From: Petrosia ficiformis
Taxonomy: Eukaryota > Porifera > Demospongiae > Haplosclerida > Petrosiidae
Assembly: GCA_947044365.1 (NCBI GenBank)
Contig: OX345644.1
Location: 917,501-981,500 of the forward strand
Direction of reading: 5' to 3'
Length of the DNA stretch: 64,000 nt
Shown piece by piece: positions 36,931 through 48,800 of this stretch (position 1 is its first letter; every line of letters starts with the position of its first letter). Below the pieces are notes generated by a model, which saw nothing but the letters and a program-made list of their open reading frames with translations, ran no database searches and was not told where the DNA came from. Made by a program: the position numbers and the translations under genes.

Positions 36931-38052
36931 ATTTGTGTTATCTAGACCCTGAATAGAGGGCCTAGTGATCAATGTGTGCTTGTAAATATACACATACTAT
37001 ACTGTCTATACATCATTAATGTACTTATTAATATACATGTACACTTTCTCCAGAAATCGGGTATTGCTTACTGGGGTCTCCGCTGTATATTGTGTTTCTG
37101 CAGTGTAAGTTTTAATTTATAGTCCAATAGTCCATTGTTCACCATTAATTATCAATCCATTAGTCTATTCTCTATCCATTTTCTATAGTCCATTATCTAT
37201 CCATTAGCCCACTGTTCCTCCATCATCAAACCATTAGTCTGTTGTCTACCCATTAGCCCATTGTGTATCCAGTAGTCCATTGTTAATCCATTAGTCATTG
37301 TTCACTATCCATTCACAAGTCCATTAATTGTCTATCTATTAGTTCATTGTCTATCCAGTAGTCCAGTGTTAATCCATTAGTCATTGTTCACCATTATCCA
37401 TTCACTAGTCCATTAATTGTCTATCTATGAGTTCAGTCTATCCAGTAGTCCAGTGTTAATCCAGTAGTCCATTGTTCAGTCATCAGTTCAGTTTCACTAA
37501 TTGATATATAACACTGTTCATTATTCCATTAGATTTGGACAGCATATATGGAGTTACATGTGAATGATTCTCAGGCAATACCAGAAGTAGCTCATTTCTG
37601 GCAGCGAGTTGTGGATCAAATATTAGCTCTACCATCAAAAGAAGGAATGGTGAGAGACAGACAGGAAGGAGGAGGGAGAGAGATACAAAGATGGAGAGCT
37701 AACTAGTTATATTTCTATTCTTCTCATAGTTATTGTGTATAGAAGATATTGTGGTCAGTGTTTGTGAACAAACCATAATACCACTCAAGAAAGCACGTTT
37801 GTCTTGTGTACCTTTGGTAAGAACAGATTAATTTTATTAAATACCTAGTTTCCCGATATATAATACTTACGTGTAGTTTCTTGATATACAGTACTTAGTA
37901 GACAGTACCTAGTTTAACTAACGTTATGAACATTTTTATGAGATCATAAAGAATGACTGGAAGTAACTATAGTTTGTGTATATCTTTAATCTTTTCTTTA
38001 GCTTCTCCCGACATGGAAACGTGTAATCAACAAATTACAGGATCCACAAGAG

Positions 38053-38303
38053 GTAACGTACAGTGTACCCTCCTTTGTCATGTGACTACCCTCTATATCA
38101 TGTGACGTATTATAATATTTATTGTAGGCATACAGTGTACCCTCCTTTTTCATGTGACATATTATACGAAATTGATATTTATTATAGGCATACAGTGTAG
38201 CCTCCTTTGTCATGTGACTACGCTGTCATGTGACTATCTGAAATTGATATTTAGTATAGGCATTGTACCCGCCTATGTCATGTGACATTGATATTTATTA
38301 TAG
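38053..38303 (+). repeat. Acceptor-like tandem repeat, unit 2 allele
   Basis: Shorter form of the 18594-19004 repeat, with about three CATACAGTGTA/GGCATTGTACCC units before exon 38304. Confidence 0.85.
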
Positions 38304-38681
38304 GCAGAACTACCTGATTATAATGCTGTTACTGAGGTTTGCATGGATACTTGGTATCGAGAAATGTTACGTAATTTCATTGAATTGGAATCAAAAATAG
38401 CTCTTTGATGAACTAACAATTTGTTTTTTTAATTCATGCATTAATTAATAATTTTTAGCCAATCAAATGACAGCAAATATGTTTGTTTTGTTTATTGTCA
38501 TAATAATAATTATAATAAATATAATTTTACGTTCAATAGTCTCATACCCAGACTGTTTCAACTAGCCTCATACTCAGACCATGTATTGTTGTAGTATCAG
38601 ATCTTTCAATACAACATTTTTAGAAGAGAAAATAAAATAAACACCAGATAGTAAAAATGATGAGGGATTATTTTCAGTCTG

Positions 38682-40248
38682 TCAGTCACTAGCATCTTCG
38701 TCTGAGAAATATGAATCTGGTTTCAAAGTATGTCTTCTTCGTTTGGTATCAGCTAGTTGAAATGGTTGCTGTACATGTGAGAAAAGAAAAGCAATCAAAA
38801 ATGTGTCTTGGCTAATGAGAGGCTCGTGATTCATGTAACCTATAATTAGAACATATATGGTACTATATTAAACATAATAATACAATACAAACCCCCACCC
38901 CTCTCTAGTCTATGCTATACTGCATATTATAGTACCATATATATTCTAATTGAAGGTTATTGTTAACATAAAGCTGATAAATATTTCACCTCAGTTAATC
39001 CTGTGGTAATCTCCTCCTCTTCTCTTTCTTCTTGACAAAGTCGAATTGCTTCACTGAGTGAGAAGTCATCATCTTCTTCATCTTCATCCCACATGTCCTC
39101 CTGTGGACTACAAGAGAATACTATAATGTCTTGATTTACTATTATGGTATCTTATCTATAGGGTTGGGCAGATGTTATATTAAGCTTAGAAGATTATTAC
39201 AAGGTTTATCATATATATATGAGGCTCATTATTATCATTATTTCTTCTCCTAAGTAATGATATGATGTCGGGCTTGCAGCATAAATAGATTGCTATACTA
39301 CATGTACATGTATGATATATGCTCATCTGCACATACCTGTTATATACTACATGTACATGTATGATATATGCTCATCTGCACATACTTGTTATCTTCTTTG
39401 TGTTTTCTTTTACGTTTCTTTCTTTCTGGTTGGTCTCTGTCTCCTAGAGTATTTTTAGGACATTTGTAACTCAAGTGACCATCAACCTAACGAAGAGATT
39501 GGACTCCATAATTACTAACTGGACATACATACATACATACATACATACCATACATACATACGTATGTACGTACATACATAAATAGATACATTCATACATA
39601 CATACATAGTTACATATATACATAATACATACATACATAATCATTTATATACATACATACATACATGTACATACACAAGCCTCACCCCACATTCATAACA
39701 AAATGATTTGTCTTTATAGATTTTTCTTTTAATAAACTCAGCGGCTCTACCGTTATCTTTAGCAATATTACATTTTAGAGTACGTCCAAACAATACTCTA
39801 TTATTCATTATCTGGACAGCCTTCTGTGCTGAAGTACGATCGATAAATAGCACAAATGCTACTCCCTGACTTTCTCTAGTGACCTTTTTCTTCACAATAG
39901 TTACTCTAATAAATAATATACAATATAATTATGATGAATGGTTAAATTACTCACTTAGCAACTCTTCCAAATTTTCCAAATATCTAGAATGAAAAAGAGT
40001 TTAGATGTACATGTATGTATAATTATAGGCTTATACGTAATATATAGAGTATGCTAACAGGTCCTATATACAAAATATAGGACCTGAGTTTTGTGTCCAA
40101 GGATGTGATATACCCTGAGTCTGCGAGGGCTATATCACATCCGAGGACACAAAACGAGGGTCCTATATTCAGTATATAGGACCTATTACCATACTATATT
40201 GTATGATGGTGACATCTCCTGCATAGTGTGCACATGGAAGGTCTATAT

Positions 40249-40285
<37 letters not shown>

Positions 40286-40443
40286 CTCACCACATCAAAG
40301 GGATGATGTCACTATCATACTATATATATATATACACACACATACATGTACATACATACCTTGTGTAAGTCATTATTTGTCAAGGAGTAAGGTAAATTTC
40401 CTACAAACACTGTACTTTTACTTGGACATAATCCTCCACTCAT
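38682..40443 (-). CDS. ZCRB1: ZCRB1 (U11/U12 snRNP 31K) homolog, intact copy
   Basis: ZCRB1 is a component of the U11/U12 di-snRNP of the minor spliceosome. Exons on the minus strand: 40360-40443, 39955-39983, 39686-39905, 39386-39486, 38990-39107, 38682-38768. They join in frame to 212 aa; human ZCRB1 is 217. Order: RRM (about residues 11-88, RNP2-like VFVGNLPY, then GVAFVLF), CCHC knuckle ([14 protein letters not shown]), basic stretch ([12 protein letters not shown]), acidic region, and a C-terminal YFSDEDASD like human YFSDEEELSD. The start codon lies 64 bp from the divergent start of the neighbouring acidic gene. Intron 1 holds a fold-back element. This copy is undamaged, unlike the unit 1 copy. 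Confidence 0.92.
38844..38951. mobile_element. Fold-back element in ZCRB1 intron (unit 2)
   Basis: Counterpart of 19507-19617, arms AATTAGAACATATATGGTAC and its near-complement. Confidence 0.75.
40059..40184. mobile_element. 126-bp near-perfect palindrome in ZCRB1 intron 1
   Basis: Arms AGGTCCTATATAC.. and ..GTATATAGGACCT, then TTTTGTGTCC..GATGTGATATA against TATATCACATCC..GGACACAAAA, around CCCTGAGTCTGCGAGGG. RNA from either strand would form one long hairpin. Confidence 0.85.
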
Positions 40444-40507
40444 CCTTTCTAAATTCTGTTGGTATCCATTTTGGAGAATCTAGTGCGCATGCGCGGATTT
40501 CAAAAAT
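40444..40507. promoter_or_regulatory. Bidirectional promoter with NRF1-type palindrome
   Basis: Only 64 bp separate the divergent ATGs of ZCRB1 and the acidic gene. The gap holds TGCGCATGCGCG at 40484-40495, which fits the NRF1 consensus (YGCGCAYGCGCR), and CCATTTTGG at 40466-40474. No TATA box is seen. In unit 1 the equivalent stretch reads CTAATGAGCGG, so the palindrome is lost where both genes are dead. Confidence 0.65.
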
Positions 40508-43357
40508 ATGGACAAAGAAGAGGGAGCCCTCACAGATGCCCTTATTCGTCATAACAGACAGACAGCAAAAGCTTTTCGTATGATAGTAGACAAGGTTTGT
40601 ATAATATATATACTATTTATAATAATTACACAACATTCTCCTTTTAGTATGCTAAAGAATTTCACAGTGATGAAGAAGGCGGTCAGATTATATCACTTGA
40701 TGATGTGGACCAAGTTCTTAAAAGTGAGTCAAGTTCTTAATTTGGTGCGTCTGTTAATTAAGCAATAACGTGCAACCTACTTTTCAAAAATGGATACTCC
40801 TAGTCTCACATACCCAGACCCAACCTACTACAAAAGAAGGGTCTGGTCAACCCAATGTACTAGCATTCGTCATGAGTTTAGCCAGATTTTTGGCTATTTT
40901 AGTAGGTGAGAAACTGCTAATAATATTTTATAATTAAAATAAGTATATTCATAACTATACTTTCCCCAGTAAGCCAGCTGTATGAATATCATTACTATAG
41001 TTCAATTACCAGTTTACCAGGTACTTGATGCTCTTGATGAATGCTAGTATAGTGGGCTGATCAGACCCTTCCATTGTAGTAGGTTGGGTCTGGACACTCC
41101 TGCAAAATAATATGCTTACTTTGACTCGATATCAGAAGGTCATGGGTTCAATCTTCAGGTAGACTCCTGACCATTCAATTTTCCTAATTCTCTCATACCA
41201 GCATATCGTATGCTTAGTTTTAGCCACTTCAAAATGGTGGCATCTTGAGTGATTGAAGGTGATCAAAAATATTAGGTGGTGAAGTGTTACTTTTAGAAAA
41301 TTATGTCACCAAAAAATTTTTTTTTTCTCTTCAAAGATACACTGAACATAAATATGTATGCAGATGAAGATACAGATATAGAATCAGATTACTATGACGA
41401 TGATGATTACCAGTCACTACAAAATCTTGTACATCAAAAAATTGTCGAGGTATGATTGAATTTAGTATATATGGGATTGTTCTCTAGGATTTGAAATAGA
41501 CAGGGTGTAATAATTAATTAACACAAAGCCACACCCATCTGTGATACATATGTGTAAAGATGCTAGTTATATAATAGTGTATAGTTATTATCAGCTGTTG
41601 GTCTAGTAACGGTTAGTTCTTTATTTACTAAAAGATGAATGGTACAATATCAATCATCAGTGAACTAGGGTACTAGTAACATATGGAAGGGTAGTATAAT
41701 TAATTACCCCATAGCCACACCCATCTGTGGTATGCACGTGCACATGTAATGTTCAGTACTAGTGTAATTGTTACTATTATATAGGGTGATAGGTCACATG
41801 ACTAGCATGTGATGTATCATCAATATTTTGTTAATGTAGGTAAAGAAAGAGATCAATTGGAATGAAGAAGAAAGTAAAGAGAGAGAAAGACTAGAAAAAC
41901 AATTTTTCGAAACCCGATCAAGAGACGACAGCGAATCAGAAATATCATCAGATGAAGGGGAAGTTTTCGGTCAAGTGAAAAATAGAAGAAGGAAGAGGAG
42001 AAGAACAGAAGATTATATTAAAAATGATGGAAATGGTTCAGAGACGCTTTATGAAACTGATTATTTTTCTAACAAAGAGGATAGTGAATCTAATACGAAC
42101 TCAGAACTAAAGTCCGGTCCCGATACTAGTACCGACTCTCTACATGATATCTTGCAACAGAGACTTGTACAGGTACAATGTACATGTAATAGATTCAATA
42201 TGGTGCTTGGGGGGGAGCCCTGTCCCTAAACTTCTTGTGTACTTGTATAATTCTTATCACATGACTTGCATGTGGCATACAGAGTTTTGATAAGAATGGG
42301 CCAAATTGGATCAATAATGGTTAATGTGTATATCATGTGTACACCTTGACTCCTATAGTTTAATGTCATAAGGTTAATACATGATTATACAGTAACTAAA
42401 TAACTTATATGTACTATTGTGTATAGTTTAATGTCATAAGGTTAATACATGATTTTACTGTAACTCAATAATGAAGCAATGAAATTTGACATACACAAAA
42501 AAGAATGAGAAAGGTCTTTGCGCAGAGGTGTTGCAATAGTGAGCCAACTACTGGACATTTTGATATGCTTGTCCATTTTCAATTTACCGGACATTCACTT
42601 GGTTTATCAGACAATGTCCTATATGACTGGCTGTTTGTACACCACTGTCTCTGGGCCAATGATACACCACATCATCTTATGATATTTTTTTATGTAGGTA
42701 AAAAAAGAAATCAATTGGGACGAAGAAGAAAAGAAAGAGAAAGAAAGACTTGCTAGTCTAGTGAAAACCAGACAACCCATACTAAGAGACGAGAGTCATG
42801 AATCTGATGATGAAGAACCTGACAAACGAGTTTTCAAAACCAGACAATCCAGACCAAGAGATGAGAGTAATGAATACGGCAATGAAGAAGAACCTCACAG
42901 ACAGATTATCAAAACTAGACGATCAAGACCAAGAAATGAGAGTGATGAATTGGACGATGAAGAAGAACTTCTTTATCAGAAAAAAAGGAGAAAAAGAAAA
43001 CGGAGGACATTGTATATCAGAGAAAAAATATATAAATTAATTCCTAATGATGAGTCGAAGAAAGAGACTGTAATAGACTACCCACAACCAGAAAACTCAT
43101 TGTATCACCATGACAACCAAATAGCTTCTTGTCATCAGTTGTGTAAGTGTCGTCAGACACACCCACTTTTATCACATGAATTCAAGTCATGTGATAGTGT
43201 ATATGTATCAACTCGTAATTGTGTTTCTAATTACCGAGAAATCACTCCTCCCAGTGTAAATATATCACCTATGTACCATAACTACAGTCCACATTGTGTC
43301 CAGTATGGTTGCCATGACGAACACAAATATCCATTTGACAAAAGATATTGTTTATGA
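40508..43357 (+). CDS. Unrecognised acidic/basic low-complexity nuclear-type protein, 422 aa
   Basis: Exons 40508-40594, 40648-40723, 41337-41449, 41840-42172 and 42698-43357 join in frame. I do not recognise the family with confidence. The first 54 residues look folded (MDKEEGALTDALIRHNRQTA.., then FRMIVDKYAKEF, ending ISLDDVDQVLK). The rest is charged: an acidic run (ESDYYDDDDY), basic clusters (RRRKRRR, KKRRKRKRR) and a Cys/His-rich tail (CHQLCKCRQTH.., ending RYCL). Exons 4 and 5 both open with VKKEINW(N/D)EEE, so one arose from the other; exon 5 also repeats a KTRQ..RDES..EEE unit of about 22 aa three times. Basic clusters suggest nuclear location. The N-terminus faintly resembles Scm3/HJURP CENP-A chaperones; this is only a hypothesis. 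Confidence 0.7.
40815..41092. mobile_element. 278-bp MITE-like element, 19-bp inverted ends
   Basis: CAGACCCAACCTACTACAA at the left end and its exact complement at the right end, in intron 2 of the acidic gene; noncoding interior. It is absent from unit 1 because the surrounding region is deleted there. Confidence 0.82.
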
Positions 43358-43580
43358 GTATAATTATAACTATTATATATAAATTAAAATGATGTTATTT
43401 TTATCAGATAATTCTCCATGCAGGGTCACGAAATAATGTATAGTCTCATGGTATAAGAATTATGTTAGGAGTACTGACATTGTTAGTATATATATTATCA
43501 CTCAAGCATGAGATTATTGTATTCTGTGGTTTGTATAAGCATTACAGATGCAGATGTACTGTCCCTAATGGTAGTCCCAT

Positions 43581-43679
43581 CTTGTAATGGGGTATGTCAG
43601 TGACCCTACATGTAAAGTTGTAATTTTCCAACTTTATAAACTAGGGTAGCCTTTATTCACTGACGTACCACATTACAAG
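43581..43679. mobile_element. 99-bp fold-back element
   Basis: Arms CTTGTAATGGGGTATGTCAG and near-complement CTGACGTACCACATTACAAG, with a core AAAGTTG..CAACTTT palindrome. An outer inverted repeat (CATGAGATTATTGTATTCTG at 43507; complement ending 43751) encloses it. Confidence 0.8.
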
Positions 43680-43769
43680 ACAGGTATGACTACAGTACGT
43701 TAGCACCTGACAAACTGGTGTAATACTTATACAGAATACGATAATCTCATGATTGATAATATTGTAACC

Positions 43770-43892
43770 ACATTACCAGTGAATTGCAATTTAAGCAGGC
43801 TACGCTTTCTTTCTGGCAGGTTGTAATTTTACAACTTCCTGAAGTGTAGCCTACTTAAATGGCTAAATTAAACTGCAATTCACTGGTAATGT
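43770..43892. mobile_element. 123-bp MITE-like element, 19-bp perfect inverted ends
   Basis: ACATTACCAGTGAATTGCA and its exact complement flank inner arms AAGCAGGCTAC/GTAGCCTACTT and the core GTTGTAATTTTACAAC. The core resembles that of the element at 43581, so the two may be related. Confidence 0.82.
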
Positions 43893-44077
43893 AGCTCGAT
43901 CATGAGATTATTGTATTATGTGGTTTGTATAAGTATCACACTGTTATGTAGCTATCCCTGTACCTATGCCTAGTTCTGGCTTCTAGGTGTGGCTGTGTGG
44001 GATGGGCGTGTCTCCTTGGACACAAACTTCGTCTGCAGTGCAAAATTTCATATATATATATATATATATATGCAAGA

Positions 44078-44960
44078 ATGGATAGTTGTGTTGAAGAAGA
44101 TACTGATCTTAGATCTACTAATATGGCGACACAAAGATTGCTATCGTTAGAAAGAGAAAAGCGTATAGCTGCAGAGAGATTGGTGGAGAAAGAACGCCAA
44201 GCATTGCTGCAACTGAGAAATCTGCTGTCCTGCAAAGGAATTGAAATCAACAACAAATATCAAAAAGAAGATAATCCTACCACAGAGAGCAGTTCTAAAG
44301 AACCATTACAACGTAGTGTTTCTAACACCAGTGTTGGTTTCATGACACGGGCATTCTCTCAAGAATTCTCTTCAAGTGTTTTCAATGACTTACCAGGTGA
44401 ACTGCAGCAATCACTAGCTCTGAATCATATAGGTAAGTATGTATGTGCATGTGTTGATCACAATGTGGTTTATGATGTCTGTAGTAAGCGTAAGGTCAAG
44501 AGATTGTTTTAAAATATAAAATCAAAACATCTTTTGTGTAAACGCCACTCTGTATCCAATGTTCCATCCATTGTACCATCCATTGTACCTTCCAATGTAC
44601 CATGCATTGATTGTAACATCCATTGTACCTTCTAATGTTCCATCTATTGTACCATCCATTGTTCCAGCCATTGTACCATCCATTGTATCTTCCAATGTAC
44701 CATGCATTGTACCATCCATTGTAACTTCCAATGTTCCATCCAATGTTCCATCCATTGTACCATTCTTTGTACCATTCTTTGTACCATTAGACATGAAATC
44801 AGGGACACCTCTCTCGAATGCACTTGCAACTATCAATTCTAATGATAGCAAACGATTGCTTGACATTTTAAAGGACAGTGAATCTAGTGGACTTATTGAG
44901 AAACATGGAGCTTTGTTACTTTGTACTGCAGCTGAAAAGGGAAGTACAGGTATGTCTGTC

Positions 44961-45047
<87 letters not shown>

Positions 45048-45787
45048 ATGTGCTATTCATATTGAAAACCTTCCATATATTGCACCCAGCATAAATAATA
45101 CAATAGAACCCCTGATAAGGGACACACTGAATAAAGAACACCTCCATACTAAGGACACTTCTATAAACACCAGCAGAAGTCTCCTTTAAATGGAGGTGTC
45201 TTTTATGTATACTAAATAAGGAACACCTTCATACTAACGACACTTGTCTTATCTCAATACAACATATTTGTGTATTAATTGACCTCCAAATAAAGGACAC
45301 CTTCATACTAACGACACTTGTCTTATCTCAATACAACACATTTGTGTATTAATTGACCTCCAAATAAAGGACACCTTCATGTAAAGGAGACTTCTCTATA
45401 AAGAGGTTTCATTATAAATGACACAGCAGGTCCGGGGTCCAAATCCCAGTGGGTATAAATATTTTCTGGACATTGTGTCTCTCTTGCATTCTAGCTATAT
45501 TAATGTCTATATTACATGTTATATTTATTATTTATTTCGTAAGGTTGTGTCAGGGTACTTCTAAAGCTAGGTTGTAATCCTAACGTCATGTATCCAGGGA
45601 TGTCTTTTCCATTACATGCTGTTGCTAGGAATGGACAAATAAGGTAGAATCATTAATTAACAGTTTAGTATGTGATGTCTTGCAGCTCTCTACATTTAGC
45701 TTTGTCACTATCTAAATATGAATATGTAAATAAACATGATGTATACCTAGTAACATACATACATACATACATACATACATACATACA

Positions 45788-45818
<31 letters not shown>

Positions 45819-48800
45819 GTACGTACGTACATATACATACATACATACTAGTGTTGTTTTAGTATGACACGTTTAGTTATATTTATAGTATGTCTAGTTT
45901 ATCGTAATTTAGTTATAGTTATAGTTAATTAATAATAGGCTTACTAAAAGGGTTTTAATTTTAGTTAACTAATTCCATTTTAGTTATTGCAAAAGACCCA
46001 TAATCTAGTTAAACATGTACTTTAGTTCACCAGAAGTCAGAATGCCTTACTAAAATGGGGTTTAGGTATAATTACAGTTAACTCTAATACATGTACTGTA
46101 CATACTCACTCACACATATACATGTACATACATACATACACACACTCGTACATATATATATACATACATACATACACACTCACGCATATAAATACATACA
46201 TACATATTCACACATATATATGTATACATACATACACACACATACATAATACATATATATACATACATACATACATATTCACACACACACACACATATAT
46301 ATATATACATGTATATATATATATATACACAGCACTCTGCAAGTTCTTCTGGATCACGATGCAGATATTAATATAGTAGATACATTGGGATACTATCCTT
46401 TGTATTTGGCATTACAAGTCGGTCATGAAAAGATTGTTGATTATTTACTGGCAGCAGGTCCTAGTCTAGACATAATGACAAAGGTAATGTTGTGTATTTG
46501 TCGTATAATTGTTTCCGTTGCATTAAAACACTAGAAATTTAATACAATATTTTAACTGATGTTGCCAAATAAATACTTTTAATTATATAATTTTTAATTA
46601 GCTCTATGAATAATCTTTTGTTTAGCATGTATACATGTTTGCTTGTTTTTGATTGTTGCCTAATTATACCCAATTAGATTACAGAACAATGGTCACATGA
46701 TCAATAGCCAATTAGATTGTAGAACCCTCATCAACCAATGGAGTACTGTTGAACACATACATACATGAAGTTCTAAAGAATTGATTTTCACTTTCCACTT
46801 TAGTGTGACAATCCACTTTTAGTTATAGCATGACTAGTTTTTAGTTTTAGTTAACTAACTAAAAGTGCCCATTATTGGCCAATTTTCATTTTAGTTAGTT
46901 ATAGTTATTACAATAGACTTGTAATTTAGTTATAGTTTAGTTAACTACATGTCACAATGCCTTACTAAAAGGGGTTTTAGTTATAGTTATAGTTAACTTA
47001 AACAAAAATATTTCACTTCATAATTATCTTTTTTCTCTCAGCACGGCAACTCTATTTTACATGCAGCTGTACTGCAAGACAATGCCAGTATGTTGAGATC
47101 TACCTTAGTACAGTTGCGTGGGTCATGTGATCATGAAACGATCTGTCATGTGATCAACAAAAGGAACGAGGACGGGTATACACCCTTGCATCAGGCTGCA
47201 GCTGAAGGATATAAGGTAGATAGACAGTGTAATAACTATAACTAACTAAAATGAAAAATGGCAAATAATGGGCACTTTTAGTTAGTTAACAACCCTTTTA
47301 GTAAGCCTAAAATTATTTTAGTTAATTAACTATAACTAAAGGCTGGTTCACAATATGATGATGCTTTGTGTCAGTTGCATTGTGATAAAATTCTGAAAAC
47401 TGATTGGTCAAACGCAACATAGCTGACACAAGATAGAATCAGATCCTATTCTTGCATTACGTTGCGTTTGACGGCATTAAAAGAAGCGCATCATTTTCAC
47501 AATTCAACACATACTTACGCAACGCAAAGCCTTGCATTATATTGTGAACCAGCCTTAAAATTGCGATGAACTAGACATACTATAACTATATCTAAAAGTG
47601 GTCAGTATTGTCATACTAAAACAACACTATTTTGAATACATACTTAATGTGAGTAGAGACTAGACACAAGCTGAAATTAAAGTACTTTGTTCATATTCAC
47701 AATGTTGTAATTTTATTATAGACAAAGTGAAAACAATACTATTAATACCACTGATCAATGAGTTGCCATAGTTACCATACTTAACCATTTTTCTCAATGA
47801 TAAAATATTCTTTATAAAGGAATTGTTTCGGCTTTTTAACTTGTACAACTTGTTAATGGTTTCTCCTTTACAAATATACTATCATTCAAGATCTATATCT
47901 CAATGGTATGAATTCCTGTTATGTTAATAATTGTAGTGAATGTTGTAATCTTCCAAGTAATATGTTGTTGAGTCAGTCATGCAGTAAATTGTCTGACAAA
48001 TGTCTAGTAGATTGTAACTAAACTGTATAGGGAAGAGGAGAACAAGAGTGATGAAAATTTATTAAATATCTGACAATTAGCTTGGTATTTCCACATCCTT
48101 GTATAATCTGTATAATGAATACATCACTTAATATCTAAGATTGTAGTATTCATTAGTCAACTGGAATACTTGAATATTAACTAACTAAAGGACACGTTTA
48201 TCAGAGAGTGAGTGAGAAACCAGGTATGCTTTGGTCAAGGAAACTATATTTAAAAGACAGACATTTAGTCCTTCTGCTGTCGGGTAAAATGATTAGGTAT
48301 TTTCAATGATTGAAGCTATCAAAGATACCTGCCTGACTTGCCCTACTGGTTCCTCTCTTCCTATTAAATCGAACACTTTTGAAACACAACAAGAAATTAG
48401 TTATATTATCTCAAGATGTGTTCCCAATTGTGCACACACATTAGTGTTGTTTTAGTGTGACTATAGCAACCACTTTTAGTTATAGTTATAGTATGCCTAG
48501 TTTATCACAATTTTAGTTTATAATTAACTAAAACAGTATTAGGTTTACTAAAAGGGTTTTACTTTTACCAATTTTCATTTTAGTTAGTTATAGTTATTAC
48601 AATAGACTTGTGATTTAGTTAACTAAAAGTCACAATACCTTACTAAAAGGGATTTAGTTATAGTTACAACACTAGTACACACTAACCATTGTTGACCCAA
48701 TTTGGCCCATGTTTCATAACATATGCTATACATGTAACTAAACACTGCAGTCCTTATGCTTCCACACCACATCATTATCTTAATTTCTTTTATATTAATT

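Larger units (their letters stand above)
21765..38408 (+). pseudogene. UNC79: UNC79 second copy, 5'-truncated with nonsense codon (unit 2)
   Basis: Exons recognised: 21765-21890, 22133-about 22550, 23045-about 23190, 23427-23614, 24601-24803, 25045-25254, 25310-25471, 29444-29566, 29667-29918, 30143-30720, 31328-31366, 31426-31544, 32039-32160, 32379-32543, 32813-32890, 33196-33375, 33485-33679, 33885-34019, 35206-35333, 36272-36341, 36394-36588, 37054-37104, 37533-37649, 37730-37816, 38002-38052, 38304-38408. From 25119 on it is nearly identical to unit 1. Upstream exons match UNC79 (NMCLLCQ, STQRWKITIKTVDKLALILHF). Disabling changes: GGA to TGA at 29856-29858, an in-frame TGA at 23108 with the likely frame resuming one base later, and an in-frame TAA near 22568 unless a different donor is used. 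The N-terminal half is absent because the unit starts mid-gene. A 9-bp in-frame deletion in the 30143 exon is harmless. Confidence 0.8.
21554..43000. repeat. Segmental duplication, unit 2
   Basis: It starts in UNC79-side sequence just after the broken acidic-gene exon. The right end falls within exon 5 of the intact acidic gene (around 42,900), where unit 1 homology stops. Its UNC79 portion left of 25119 has its unit 1 counterpart outside the window. Confidence 0.85.
43358..44077. other. Intergenic: acidic gene to CTTNBP2
   Basis: About 720 bp dominated by the two fold-back elements and a repeated CATGAGATTATTGTATT block (43507, 43904). A (TA)n run lies at 44050-44071, just before the CTTNBP2 ATG. 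The CTTNBP2 promoter must lie here or overlap these elements. Confidence 0.6.
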
